Positions 32,303 through 40,869 of a stretch of DNA of 64,000 nt are shown here, in pieces. Source of the DNA: an uncultured cyanobacterium. GTDB lineage: Bacteria; Cyanobacteriota; Cyanobacteriia; PCC-6307; Cyanobiaceae. Each line of letters opens with the position of its first letter. Within the stretch, counting starts at the first letter, position 1. The stretch covers positions 1-64,000 of the forward strand of contig CAIXBB010000023.1 in assembly GCA_903917565.1 (NCBI GenBank), read 5' to 3'. The notes under the pieces are model-generated. The model did not search any database. It saw only the letters and a program-made list of their open reading frames with translations, and was not told the DNA's origin. The position numbers and the translations under genes were made by a program.

Positions 32303-33005
32303 CCCATCCGGTGAGGCGCCAGAGGGAGGCGCGCAGTTGATCGCGCCAGAGCCGCAGCTGGGATTCGGGCCGCAGATCACCGGTCTCGGCGTCGGATCCG
32401 TCCACCTGCCAGCCGGTGCCGGCATAGACGATCCGGGCAATCGCCAGTGTACGGGCCATGTGGGTTGCGGACGTCACGAAGGTGATGCGGCCCGGCCCAG
32501 GCCGGGTCTCCAGCCGTCGCGCCAGGGCGGTCACCTGTCCCACGGTGTCGCAGCCGGGAAGCAGGCGCATCAGCTTCGAGGTGTCCTGGGGCCAGAGCTG
32601 GCGGTTGCGGAGATGGGTGTAGGTGATGGCCTGGTATTCGGCATTTCCCTGCAGCACCAGCAAGGCTCCTGGTCGGTTCTGCCAGAGCAGAACGGCTGAC
32701 TGGCTCCGCCAGGGATCCTCGATGAAGGCGGCGATCACCTGGGTCCCTTTCCCGACGCTCGTCCCAGGCGCCGCAATGGCGTCTCTCACCGGCCGTGGAA
32801 TGGATCCCCGGGTTCCCTGCCAGGCAGGTGCGAAGAACCAGGCGACCATGGCGGCTCCGGTCAGGGACAGGGCCCCTAGGCGGGCTCTGTGGCCGCCCCA
32901 GAGGCTCTGGCGGAGCGACCCCTCGATCGGCCGGGGGGTTCTGCTCCTGGCCCGTTTTCGCCGCCGTTTGGGGTCTGCCCGGGCAGGCCCGTTCTCCTCT
33001 GGCAA
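32271..33005 (-). CDS. YdcF/ElyC-type (DUF218) membrane-anchored protein
   Basis: The 244-residue protein has a very basic cytoplasmic N-terminus (DPKRRRKRARSRTPR), a helix (LGALSLTGAAMVAWFFAPAW) and a DUF218 domain with TQVIAAF, ALLVLQGNAEYQAITYTHLR, SKLMRLLPGCDTVGQV, ITFVTSATHMARTLAIARIV and WRDQLRASLWRLTGW. Members influence envelope polysaccharide or undecaprenyl-carrier metabolism in E. coli, but the chemistry is unknown. The usual DAIVVLGGG start of the fold is weakly preserved. It ends 32 bp inside the SDR gene. Confidence 0.7.
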   Translation of the reverse strand: MPEENGPARADPKRRRKRARSRTPRPIEGSLRQSLWGGHRARLGALSLTGAAMVAWFFAPAWQGTRGSIPRPVRDAIAAPGTSVGKGTQVIAAFIEDPWRSQSAVLLWQNRPGALLVLQGNAEYQAITYTHLRNRQLWPQDTSKLMRLLPGCDTVGQVTALARRLETRPGPGRITFVTSATHMARTLAIARIVYAGTGWQVDGSDAETGDLRPESQLRLWRDQLRASLWRLTGWDGRLDGNDCV

Positions 33006-33033
33006 GGGAATCGACGCGCAGGCCCCAGGCAGC

Positions 33034-33882
33034 TTATCCGCCCCGTCCGGTCCCCTTCAGATTGCCTGCCAGCGAGGGCAGCCGACTCCAGAGACGCCTG
33101 ATGTAGCGCAGGCTGAAGGGGATCCACCAGACCCATCCGAACGCCCGGACATAGGCCAGCTTGACCTCCTGAAGCCGACGGCGGGTCTGTTGGCCGCTGA
33201 CCCCGGCTTGGCCCATGTGCACAAGCTCCAGATCCAGGCCCCGTGCCGAGAGATCGGAGCAGGCACCCAGGCGGAGGAAATAGTCCAGGTCGGCGGAGAG
33301 CCTGAAGGGGGCGGCGAACTGATCGACACGGCGGCGCGCCCCCGGTCCGATCAGGGTGGCCTGGTGGGGTGGGGTGGAGCCCAGAAACAGGCTGAGGCGA
33401 TAGGCCCTGCAGCTGGAGAAGGCGGTGCGGCGCCCCAGCCGGATCTCCCCGTCCTGCCCGGTCCCCACATAGCGGCCGCTGCAGACCACAAGATCCGGCG
33501 GGTCGGCTCCAGAGGCGGCCGGCTGTGTCGCCTTGAGCGCCTCCTCAAGCACGGTGGGGGCTGGGGCCCAGTCGTCACTGCCCCAGAACAGCAGCCAGTG
33601 GTCCGCCGGCGCAGAGTGGAAGCCCTGGTTCATGGCCCCGAAGATGCCGGGGAGCGCCGGATCCTGGGGCTGCCAGGTGAAGCGCTTGTCCCTGTGGCAG
33701 AGGGCGTCAAGCCAGGCCCGATGCTCCGGGCCGCTGGGGCCATCGATGAACAGCACTCGCCAGTGGGGCCAGTTCTGGCGCCGCAGGGAGGTGACCAGAC
33801 GGGGTAGCAATTGGTGGGAATTGAGGGTGGGAACGATCAGGCTGAGCCAAGGTCCCACGCCGCCGGCAGCGGAGTCGCTCAC
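33034..33882 (-). CDS. Glycosyltransferase family 2
   Basis: The 282-residue GT-A enzyme has LSLIVPTLNSHQLLPRLVTS, LRRQNWPHWRVLFIDGPS, GIFGAMNQGFHSAPADHWLL and FWGSDDWAP as the metal-binding DxD equivalent. A C-terminal positively charged stretch (SLRYIRRLWSRLPSLAGNLK) may bind the membrane. It overlaps the carbamoyltransferase stop by four bases (ATGA at 33879-33882), so both act in the same decoration step or operon. Substrate unknown. Confidence 0.85.
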   Translation of the reverse strand: MSDSAAGGVGPWLSLIVPTLNSHQLLPRLVTSLRRQNWPHWRVLFIDGPSGPEHRAWLDALCHRDKRFTWQPQDPALPGIFGAMNQGFHSAPADHWLLFWGSDDWAPAPTVLEEALKATQPAASGADPPDLVVCSGRYVGTGQDGEIRLGRRTAFSSCRAYRLSLFLGSTPPHQATLIGPGARRRVDQFAAPFRLSADLDYFLRLGACSDLSARGLDLELVHMGQAGVSGQQTRRRLQEVKLAYVRAFGWVWWIPFSLRYIRRLWSRLPSLAGNLKGTGRGG

Positions 33883-35630
33883 CCCTGCCGGCGAATCAGC
33901 ACGTCACCCAGCACCAGCAGATCCATGCGGGTGCGCAGGAAGCAGTCGAGGGCCTGGGCGGGGGTGCAGACGATCGGTTCGTTTTCGTTGAACGATGTGT
34001 TGAGCACCATCGGCACGCCGGTCTGATCGGCGAAGGCCCTGATCAGACGGTAGTAGCGGCCATTGTCCGCAGCGTTCACGGTCTGGAGCCGCCCGCTGCC
34101 GTCCACGTGGGTGACAGCCGGGATGCGGGCGCGCTGCTCCTCACGGATCGGGTACACCTGCATCATGAAGGGCACCTCCCCATCGAGGCTGAACCATTCC
34201 CCCACCGCCTCCTCCAGCACCGAAGGAGCGAATGGACGGAACGATTCCCGCCGTTTGATCTTGAGGTTGAGGATGTCCTTCATGTCGGCGCGACGGGGGT
34301 CGCCCAGAATCGACCGGTGGCCCAGGGCCCTCGGCCCCCACTCCATGCGGCCATCGAACCAGCCGACCACGAGCCCCTCGGCGATCGCCGCCGCCACCTG
34401 CTGGCAGAGCGCCCCTTCTTCCGGTCGTTCGAGGCTGCACTGGGCCTGCTCCAGGGCCGTGCGGCTGGCGGAACTGGCCAGCAGCTCCTCGACCTCCCCG
34501 GGGGCCGGCTGACTGCCCAGGTAGGCATGGCGCATCGGTGCGGAGCGGGACCGCCCAAGCCCGTGCCACACCTCCAGGGCGGCGCCAAGGGCGCCCCCCG
34601 CGTCGCCGGCGGCAGCCTGAACGTAAACCCGCTGGAACGGGGTGGCCAGGGTCACCTTGCCGTTGGCCACGGAGTTGGCGCCGCAGCCCCCGGCGATGCA
34701 GAGCTGGTCGCTCGGGTGATTCCGGTGCAGGGCCCGCAGCAGGTGGAAGAAGGCCTCCTCGTACATGGCCTGGGCCGAGCGGGCGATGTCCATGTGCTGC
34801 TGCTGGAGCGGTTCCTCCGCCCGGCGGGTAGGGCCGAGCAGGGATTCCAGCTCCGGGCTCCAGTGGCCGCCCACCACCGGGGCGCCGTTGCTCCACTGGT
34901 GCGGCAGCTTCTGGGTGGCGTGGAGGAAGTAGCGCAGATCCAGGCGATAGGTGCCATCAGACTCGAGCCGCACGATGCGGCGCATGGCCTCCATCCGGGT
35001 GGGCTTGCCATAGGGGGCCAGTCCCATCACCTTGTATTCATCGCCGTAGTTGGGGAATCCCAGGTACTGGGTGATCGCCGTGTAGAAGGCGCCCAGGGAA
35101 TGGGGGAACCAGATCTGGCCGTCCAGGCTGAGCTGGCTCCCCTGGCCATGGCCCCAGGCGCCGCTGGCGAAGTCGCCGAACCCGTCCACCGAGATCACGG
35201 CTGCGTCCTGGAAGGGGGAGGCGAAGAAGGCCGAGGCCAGGTGGGCCCGGTGATGCTCCACGAAGTGCAGTCGGGCCCCGATGTCTGCGCCTGGGAAGGC
35301 CAGGGCCAGTTGCTGGGCCAGATCCGCCCGTTCCCGCTTGTTGCGCCAGCGGGCGATCAGGAAGCGGGGATCGGGACGGTGACTCAGGGTGTAGGCCACC
35401 TTGCGCCAGCGGTGGGCCCCCGGCTGGGAATTGATGGCGATGTGGTCGAGATCGGCTGGCCCGACGCCGGCATCGGCCAGGCACCAGGCCATGGACTCTG
35501 TGGGGAACCCGGCCCAGTGCTTGATGCGGCGGAAGCGCTCCTCCTCGGCGGCGGCGACGATGACCCCATCCCTGACCAGGGCGGCGGCCGCATCGGCGTG
35601 GAAGGCATTGATGCCCAGGATGAGCGTCAT
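33879..35630 (-). CDS. Carbamoyltransferase, NodU/CmcH family
   Basis: Moves a carbamoyl group from carbamoyl phosphate, via carbamoyl-AMP, to a sugar hydroxyl. The 583-residue protein has the N-terminal Kae1-like fold (ILGINAFHADAAAALVRDG, AAAEEERFRRIKHW), the metal site HHRAHLASAF, AVISVDGFGDFASG, CIAGGCGANSVANGK, and the C-terminal carbamoyl-phosphate domain FDGRMEWGPRALGHRSILGD, KIKRRESFRPFAPSVL. All catalytic landmarks are present. It is translationally coupled to a GT2 gene, which suggests that a sugar of the surface glycan is carbamoylated; the acceptor is unknown. The 219 bp upstream carry no gene. Confidence 0.9.
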   Translation of the reverse strand: MTLILGINAFHADAAAALVRDGVIVAAAEEERFRRIKHWAGFPTESMAWCLADAGVGPADLDHIAINSQPGAHRWRKVAYTLSHRPDPRFLIARWRNKRERADLAQQLALAFPGADIGARLHFVEHHRAHLASAFFASPFQDAAVISVDGFGDFASGAWGHGQGSQLSLDGQIWFPHSLGAFYTAITQYLGFPNYGDEYKVMGLAPYGKPTRMEAMRRIVRLESDGTYRLDLRYFLHATQKLPHQWSNGAPVVGGHWSPELESLLGPTRRAEEPLQQQHMDIARSAQAMYEEAFFHLLRALHRNHPSDQLCIAGGCGANSVANGKVTLATPFQRVYVQAAAGDAGGALGAALEVWHGLGRSRSAPMRHAYLGSQPAPGEVEELLASSASRTALEQAQCSLERPEEGALCQQVAAAIAEGLVVGWFDGRMEWGPRALGHRSILGDPRRADMKDILNLKIKRRESFRPFAPSVLEEAVGEWFSLDGEVPFMMQVYPIREEQRARIPAVTHVDGSGRLQTVNAADNGRYYRLIRAFADQTGVPMVLNTSFNENEPIVCTPAQALDCFLRTRMDLLVLGDVLIRRQG

Positions 35631-35849
35631 GAAGCTGGTGAACCGGATGACGGGTGGAGGGAGGAGCGGTTGGAGTCGGCGACCCCCGCAAGGGTCGGAG
35701 GATCCTTCCCCCGTGGCAAAGACGTGGAGCCGGCACGGTGGCTCCCAGGATCCGGTCGGCCTTGAAATCCCCGAAGGAAAGCCCCTAACGAAAGGATGAA
35801 GCGGAGGAGCCGATGACCCGGCGGGTGGTGGGCCAGCCGCTCGGGGATC

Positions 35850-37694
35850 TTAGGGGACGTTTCCAGGGGGAACATGGCGCGGGGGCGCGGACAGGCTGAA
35901 GCCGAGGTGCACCTCCAGCCAGTGCTGCAGCACCATGAGGCTCCAGCGCCGGTACCAGGGAGACAGGTCAATCCCCCTCGGTGTCGACGGCAGCCGCAGG
36001 GACAGGGGGGAGGCCGGGTCGTCGAGCCACAGCTGGAACGGGAAGCGGAACCCCTGCTTGGGGCGGTTGAGGAACCAGTCGGGCAGTTCCGGCAGGCTGC
36101 TCGCCAGCAGCTGCTTGCCCTCCGCCAGCCGCAGGGCGGCGGGGATCGGAGCCAGCCGGCGCTGCAGCTGGGCGTCGACAAGAGGCAGCCGCAGTTCCAG
36201 TCCAGCGGCCATGGCCATCACATCACTGTCCGGCAGCAACTGGTTGCGTAGGTAACGGGTTCCTTCCAGCCAGGCCACGCCTTCCCGACCGTCCGCCGCT
36301 GCCCCCCCGGAGGCGTCCCCTGCCGGCGGCAGGGCGCCAGGAAAGCGGCTCAGCCCCCAGTGCTCCAGCAGGCGCTCCGTCTCGGTGGGGGAGAACAGGC
36401 CCCGGAAGCACCCGTAGGCCTGGCCGAGGGAGGCGGGGGACTCCAGCAGCCCCGTGATCCGCTGCAGCCTGGCGCGGCGCCCCTGGGGCAGCCGGTGCAG
36501 GATCCAGGCCGCCAGTGGACCGGCCGGGCCGACCCGGCGGCGCCAGCGGCACAGCTTCGGCACCATCCTGAAACTGGGGTAGCCCCCGAACAGTTCATCG
36601 CCGCCAAGTCCGGAGAGGGCCACCTTCAGCCCGTGCTCCCGGGCCAGCCGGGCCACGCACCAGGTGTTGTATCCGTCGATGGAGGGTTGGTCCTGGCTGG
36701 CCAGGAAGGCCGGCAGCCACTGCCGGGCCTGGTCGGCCGTGAGATTGAGGGGTGTGTGATGGGCCCCGAAGTGGTCGGCGATGCGGGCCGCCGGCCCGGA
36801 TTCATCGAAGCCGCCGGCCCCTGCCGACTCGAACCCGATGGTGAAGGTGTGCAGCCCCCGCGGGGCGAGCGCCAACAGGGAAGCGGAATCGAGTCCGGCG
36901 CTGAGGAACAGACCCACCGGCACATCGCTCACCATGTGGGCCACCACCGAGTCCTCAAGCGCCGATCGGGTGAGGGCCACGGCCTCAGCCACCGTCATGC
37001 CCGCTTCGGTGGCGGCGCCTTCGAGGCTCTCCGGCAGGGCCCCCCAGGGATGCACGGCCAGCTCACCCTGCCGCCAGCTGGCGGCATGGCCGCTGGGCAG
37101 GCGCTGCACGCCCTCCACCAGGGTGGAGGGCTCGCTCACCGATCCGGTGGCCAGGTAGCGGCCCAGGGCCTGGCGATCCAGGCTGGGTCGGTCCGCATCG
37201 GCCGCCAGCAGGGCCCGCAGTTCCGAGGCGAAGGACAGGGAGCCCCCCGCCCCGCTGCGCAGGTAGAGGGGCTTGATGCCGTGGGGATCACGGGCAAGCA
37301 GGGCGCTGCGCTCCCGGGTGTCGTACAGGCAGAAGGCGAACATGCCGCGCAACAACGCCAGCCCGTCCCGTCCCCAGCGGATCAGCCAGGCCAGCAGCAC
37401 CTCGGTGTCGCCGCTGCCCAGGAAGTGCTGCCCTTCTGCTTCGAGTCGGCGACGCAGCTCAGCGTGGTTATAGATCTCGCCGTTGAAGACCAGTTGCCAG
37501 CGGCCGCAGCGGGAGGCCATCGGCTGGTGGCCCAGGGGGGAGAGATCCAGAATCGCCAGGCGCCGGTGGACCAGGCAGGTCTCGGCGTCCTGCCAGACCC
37601 CGGCGTCATCCGGCCCCCGGTGGGCGAGGCGTGGGCCGACCCTGGCGGCGAAGGCGCCCGGTTCCCGGCCCAGTTGGCCCGCGATGCCGCACAT
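35850..37694 (-). CDS. asnB: Asparagine synthase (glutamine-hydrolysing), cluster-associated
   Basis: The 614-residue protein begins MCGIAGQLG with the nucleophile Cys2, then HRGPDDAG, RLAILDLSPLGHQPM and FNGEIYNHAELR of the class II glutaminase domain, and LSFASELRALL at its end. The synthetase domain has the PP-loop SAGLDS at 265-270 and GLGGDELFGGYP. The full set of motifs predicts glutamine-dependent amide transfer. In polysaccharide clusters such enzymes probably amidate uronic acids rather than make free asparagine; that is inference from context. It lies 5 bp after the GT4 gene, in the same direction. Confidence 0.88.
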   Translation of the reverse strand: MCGIAGQLGREPGAFAARVGPRLAHRGPDDAGVWQDAETCLVHRRLAILDLSPLGHQPMASRCGRWQLVFNGEIYNHAELRRRLEAEGQHFLGSGDTEVLLAWLIRWGRDGLALLRGMFAFCLYDTRERSALLARDPHGIKPLYLRSGAGGSLSFASELRALLAADADRPSLDRQALGRYLATGSVSEPSTLVEGVQRLPSGHAASWRQGELAVHPWGALPESLEGAATEAGMTVAEAVALTRSALEDSVVAHMVSDVPVGLFLSAGLDSASLLALAPRGLHTFTIGFESAGAGGFDESGPAARIADHFGAHHTPLNLTADQARQWLPAFLASQDQPSIDGYNTWCVARLAREHGLKVALSGLGGDELFGGYPSFRMVPKLCRWRRRVGPAGPLAAWILHRLPQGRRARLQRITGLLESPASLGQAYGCFRGLFSPTETERLLEHWGLSRFPGALPPAGDASGGAAADGREGVAWLEGTRYLRNQLLPDSDVMAMAAGLELRLPLVDAQLQRRLAPIPAALRLAEGKQLLASSLPELPDWFLNRPKQGFRFPFQLWLDDPASPLSLRLPSTPRGIDLSPWYRRWSLMVLQHWLEVHLGFSLSAPPRHVPPGNVP

Positions 37695-37699
37695 CCGAG

Positions 37700-38881
37700 C
37701 TAGGCCTCCAGGTGGGCCACGAAGGTGCGCCGGGCCGCCTCCGGGCTGGCCTGCTCCCGCACCCAGGCCAGCGCCCCGGCGGAGAGGCGGTCGCGGCGGC
37801 CCCGATCGGCGCAGATCGCCGCGATCGCCGCCGCCATGGCCGTGGGCTCGCTGGCCACCAGCGCTCCGGTGAGGGCTTCGATCACGTAGTCCTCCGGGCC
37901 GCCGCAGCGGGTGCTGACGACCGGGACCCCGCAGGCCATCGCCTCAAGGGCCGCAATGCAGAGGCCCTCCTGGTGGGAGGGGATCACGAACAGATCCAGG
38001 CCCTGCAGCACCTCCGCCAGGGCGCTGGGGCCAAGACAGGGATGGCAATGCGCCCGTCCTTCGAGCCCTGCGGCGGCCAGACGGTCTTTCAGGCGATCCA
38101 CGTCCTGCTCGCCGGCCAGGACCAGCTGCACCGGCCGCCCCTCCGCGACGAGCCGGGCCACGGCCTCCAGCAGCAGGTCGATCTGCTTGCGCGGGTCGGC
38201 GTAGCGGCCGGCGAAGCCGACGCGCCAGGGCACGAGCCGTTCAGGGGCGGGATGGAAGATGGCCGGATTGACCGGCATGCGCATCACCCCGTCCATCGGA
38301 CGGCGGGCGATGGTCGCCAGGGCCGTGGCCGTGTAACCGCTCAACGCCAGGATGCGCCCCCGGGGCGCCTGGAGCACCTGGCGCTCCAGGCGCTGCAGCA
38401 CCGGGCCGTTGAGGCTCCGGTCGAGCAGCCGCCTTGGCCGTGAGAAGCGTTTGACCCGGTCCACCCGATCGTCCTGCCAGGGGGTGGCCACCCAGGCCAG
38501 AAAAGGGATCCCCAGGCGGGCGAAGGGGGTGGCGCAGAGGGGATTGCCGGTGACCGACAGATGCAGGTCACAGCTGGTGACCAGCTCCCGCCAGGCCCGC
38601 CTGGGCAGGTAGTGGGTGAACTCCAGCTCCGGCAGCCAGGCCCCAAGACCATGGCCCTCGTGGCCTCCGTAAACCCGGCGCTGCTTCTGGCCAGGCTTCC
38701 GGCCGCTGGGGACGGCATGGAGCGGAACCGACAGCTTTGGATGGGTGCTCCAGGGGGCGTACCAGGCGAAGACGGGTTCGATGTCGAGCTCCTCGAGCAT
38801 CCTGGCGACGCAGGCGGTCATGGCAGGAACCCCCCCATCCACCGGCTCGATGGTGCTGATCAGGGCTCGCAGCCGCCTCAT
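37700..38881 (-). CDS. Glycosyltransferase family 4
   Basis: The 393-residue GT-B enzyme starts MRRLRALISTIEPVDGGVPA. The donor domain shows WRVGFAGRYADPRKQIDLLL, QLVLAGEQDVDRL, LAEVLQGLDLFVIPSHQEGL and CIAALEAMACGVPVVSTRCG, which together give the E-x7-E region of retaining GT4 enzymes. Its ATG overlaps the epimerase stop (ATGA at 38878-38881). Acceptor unknown. Confidence 0.87.
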   Translation of the reverse strand: MRRLRALISTIEPVDGGVPAMTACVARMLEELDIEPVFAWYAPWSTHPKLSVPLHAVPSGRKPGQKQRRVYGGHEGHGLGAWLPELEFTHYLPRRAWRELVTSCDLHLSVTGNPLCATPFARLGIPFLAWVATPWQDDRVDRVKRFSRPRRLLDRSLNGPVLQRLERQVLQAPRGRILALSGYTATALATIARRPMDGVMRMPVNPAIFHPAPERLVPWRVGFAGRYADPRKQIDLLLEAVARLVAEGRPVQLVLAGEQDVDRLKDRLAAAGLEGRAHCHPCLGPSALAEVLQGLDLFVIPSHQEGLCIAALEAMACGVPVVSTRCGGPEDYVIEALTGALVASEPTAMAAAIAAICADRGRRDRLSAGALAWVREQASPEAARRTFVAHLEA

Positions 38882-39912
38882 TGCTTCAGCCAGCCGAACA
38901 GATCCCTGTTGTCGCGGACCCAGCGGATCAGATGGCGCACGCCCGCATCGACGGTGATCTCCGGTGCCCATTGCAGGTGCTCGGCGGCCTTGGTGACATC
39001 GCAGATGAACACGGGCTGGTCGCCGGGTCGGGACTGGCCGCTGAGGGGGGTGAGCGTGATGGCCAGCTCCTCCTCAAGGAAGCGCAGCAGATCCCGCAGG
39101 CAGAGGGTGTTGACGGGGCCGCCGCCGATGTTGAAGGCCTGGCCGCTGATCGCCTCGCGGTGGTGCCAGGCGGCTTCGTAGGCCCGGGCCAGGTCCCGCA
39201 CGTCGAGCACGTCCCGGGTCTGCCAGCCGTCGCCGTAGAGGGTGATCGGCCGCTCCAGAAGGGCGGCGATGCTGAACCAGGCCACCCAGCCCTGGTCTTC
39301 GATGCCGAACTGCCGTGTGCCGTAGATGCAGGACTGGCGGAAGGCACAGGTATGCAGGTCGTAGATGCGGGCGTAATCGATCGTGTATTGATCGGCGACC
39401 CCCTTGGAGCAGCCGTAGGGGGAGTGGAAGTCGAGGGGCTGGCTCTCCGGCACGCCGGCGGGCAGATCCCGGAAGCGGTAGCCATGGGAAGTCAGTTCCA
39501 CCGAAACGGTTTCCATGCCGCCATAGACCTTGTTGGTGGAGGCGTAGAGCACGAAGCTGCCGGGGGAATGGAGCCTGATCGCCTCCATCACGTTGAAGGT
39601 GCCCAGGGCATTGATCTCGAAGTCCTCCCGCGGGTTGGTGTAGGAGGTGGTGACCGCCACCTGGGCCGCCAGGTGCAGGAGCATCGCGGGACGAAGGCTG
39701 GCCACGACCTCGGCGAGGGCGTCGGCCTGGCGGATGTCGACCCGATGAAAGGCGATGGCGGGATGCTGGGCGAGCAGCCAGCGGAGGTTGTCCTCCGTGC
39801 CCCGACGGGACAGGTTGTCGAGGATCGCCACCTCCCACCCCAGGGAGGCGAAGTGCTGGGCGGCATTGACGCCGATGAAACCGGCGCCGCCGGTGATCAG
39901 GATCGAAGGCAT
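38878..39912 (-). CDS. CDP-paratose/tyvelose 2-epimerase-like SDR
   Basis: The 344-residue extended SDR has ILITGGAGFIGVNAAQHFAS, ILDNLSRRGTEDNLRWL, HLAAQVAVTTSYTNPREDFE, STNKVYGG, the catalytic SPYGCSKGVADQY and RQSCIYGTRQFGIEDQGW. DNLSRRG and the CIYG...FGxEDQGW stretch are features of the RfbE/Tyv group acting on CDP-paratose, though related UDP-sugar epimerases share much of this. No CDP-glucose pathway genes are in the window, so the substrate is open. It is coupled to the following GT4 gene and preceded by a 153-bp gap that may hold a promoter. Confidence 0.8.
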   Translation of the reverse strand: MPSILITGGAGFIGVNAAQHFASLGWEVAILDNLSRRGTEDNLRWLLAQHPAIAFHRVDIRQADALAEVVASLRPAMLLHLAAQVAVTTSYTNPREDFEINALGTFNVMEAIRLHSPGSFVLYASTNKVYGGMETVSVELTSHGYRFRDLPAGVPESQPLDFHSPYGCSKGVADQYTIDYARIYDLHTCAFRQSCIYGTRQFGIEDQGWVAWFSIAALLERPITLYGDGWQTRDVLDVRDLARAYEAAWHHREAISGQAFNIGGGPVNTLCLRDLLRFLEEELAITLTPLSGQSRPGDQPVFICDVTKAAEHLQWAPEITVDAGVRHLIRWVRDNRDLFGWLKQ

Positions 39913-40065
39913 CGAAAAGTGGGAGGCGGGGGAATCGAGGGGACGGGACGGGCGAGGGGGCCTTGCGATCGCGAAGGGTGTGGCGAAGCGGCGGAGAGGG
40001 GAAGCCTCCGGCGGTCAGGCCGGACCATAAACCAACCTTCAGATCCTGCGTAATCGTGCGTCCGC

Positions 40066-40869
40066 TCAAGGCGGAGTCGACAGGCTGCGGTGACCCTCCA
40101 GAAGCATCAGATGGAGCAGGAGTTCGGCATACATGCGTTGCTGGGCATAGGCCCAGCCACGCCAACCCTCCAGCACGCCTCCCTTCCAGAGCAGACAGAA
40201 CAACAGAGCGGCGTAGGGGGCCAGTGGTGTGTGCTTTCGCAGGCGATCCGCCAGTGAAAGTTGGCGGGAGGGAGTGGCGCGCAGTTTGGCCGCTTCAATC
40301 GCCAGATACTTCCCCTGGGAGGCCAGCCAGCGCTGCAGTGGTTTGCGGTCGTCGTGGAGGATCGGCTGCCGCAGGCGTTTGACAGGCCCCGAGAGGACGA
40401 TGCGGTGCCCATGGCCGTCGTTGCGGTAACGGCCGAGGCCCCGGCGGTACAGGCTGATCCGTGGCGGCAGCATGCCGCTGCGCAGGGGACGGCCGCCGAT
40501 GCAGTAGAGGAACGGGATGGCGAAGCCCGCCACCCCCGTGTTGGCCGGATCCCTGATCGCCGTCTGGATTTCGCTGGCCAGCGACGGCTGGATGCGGTAG
40601 TCCGCATCCAGGCTCAGGACCCAGGGGGTGGTGATCTGATCGAGGCCGAAGTTGCACTGGTCAGCAAAGCTGTCGAAGGCGCGATGCAGCACCCGCACCG
40701 CGGCATGTTCGGCAAGGATCGAGAGAGTGGCGTCGCTGCTGCCACTGTCGATCACAACGATGGAATCCAGCCAACGCAGGTGATCAAGGGTGCGCTTGAT
40801 GTTGGCCTCTTCGTTGTAAGTCAGGATCAGGGCGCTCAGGAGGCTGCCTGCGACCTCGGGCAGGCTCAT
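40066..40869 (-). CDS. Glycosyltransferase family 2 (LPS-core/WaaE-like)
   Basis: The 267-residue GT-A protein has SALILTYNEEANIKRTLDHL, WLDSIVVIDSGSSDATLSIL, QCNFGLDQITTPWVLSLDAD, YR and GHGHRIVLSGPVKRL. This matches the family of WaaE/KdtX-like beta-glucosyltransferases used in LPS core or capsule assembly. The ATG overlaps the Wzy-like gene's stop (ATGA). It is the last gene of the 17.7-kb run that begins at 57802. Confidence 0.86.
   Translation of the reverse strand: MSLPEVAGSLLSALILTYNEEANIKRTLDHLRWLDSIVVIDSGSSDATLSILAEHAAVRVLHRAFDSFADQCNFGLDQITTPWVLSLDADYRIQPSLASEIQTAIRDPANTGVAGFAIPFLYCIGGRPLRSGMLPPRISLYRRGLGRYRNDGHGHRIVLSGPVKRLRQPILHDDRKPLQRWLASQGKYLAIEAAKLRATPSRQLSLADRLRKHTPLAPYAALLFCLLWKGGVLEGWRGWAYAQQRMYAELLLHLMLLEGHRSLSTPP

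Noticed and set aside
35631-35849. Possible RNA element upstream of the carbamoyltransferase
   Set aside because: Some short complementary GC stretches are present, but no stable conserved-looking fold or riboswitch consensus could be recognised.
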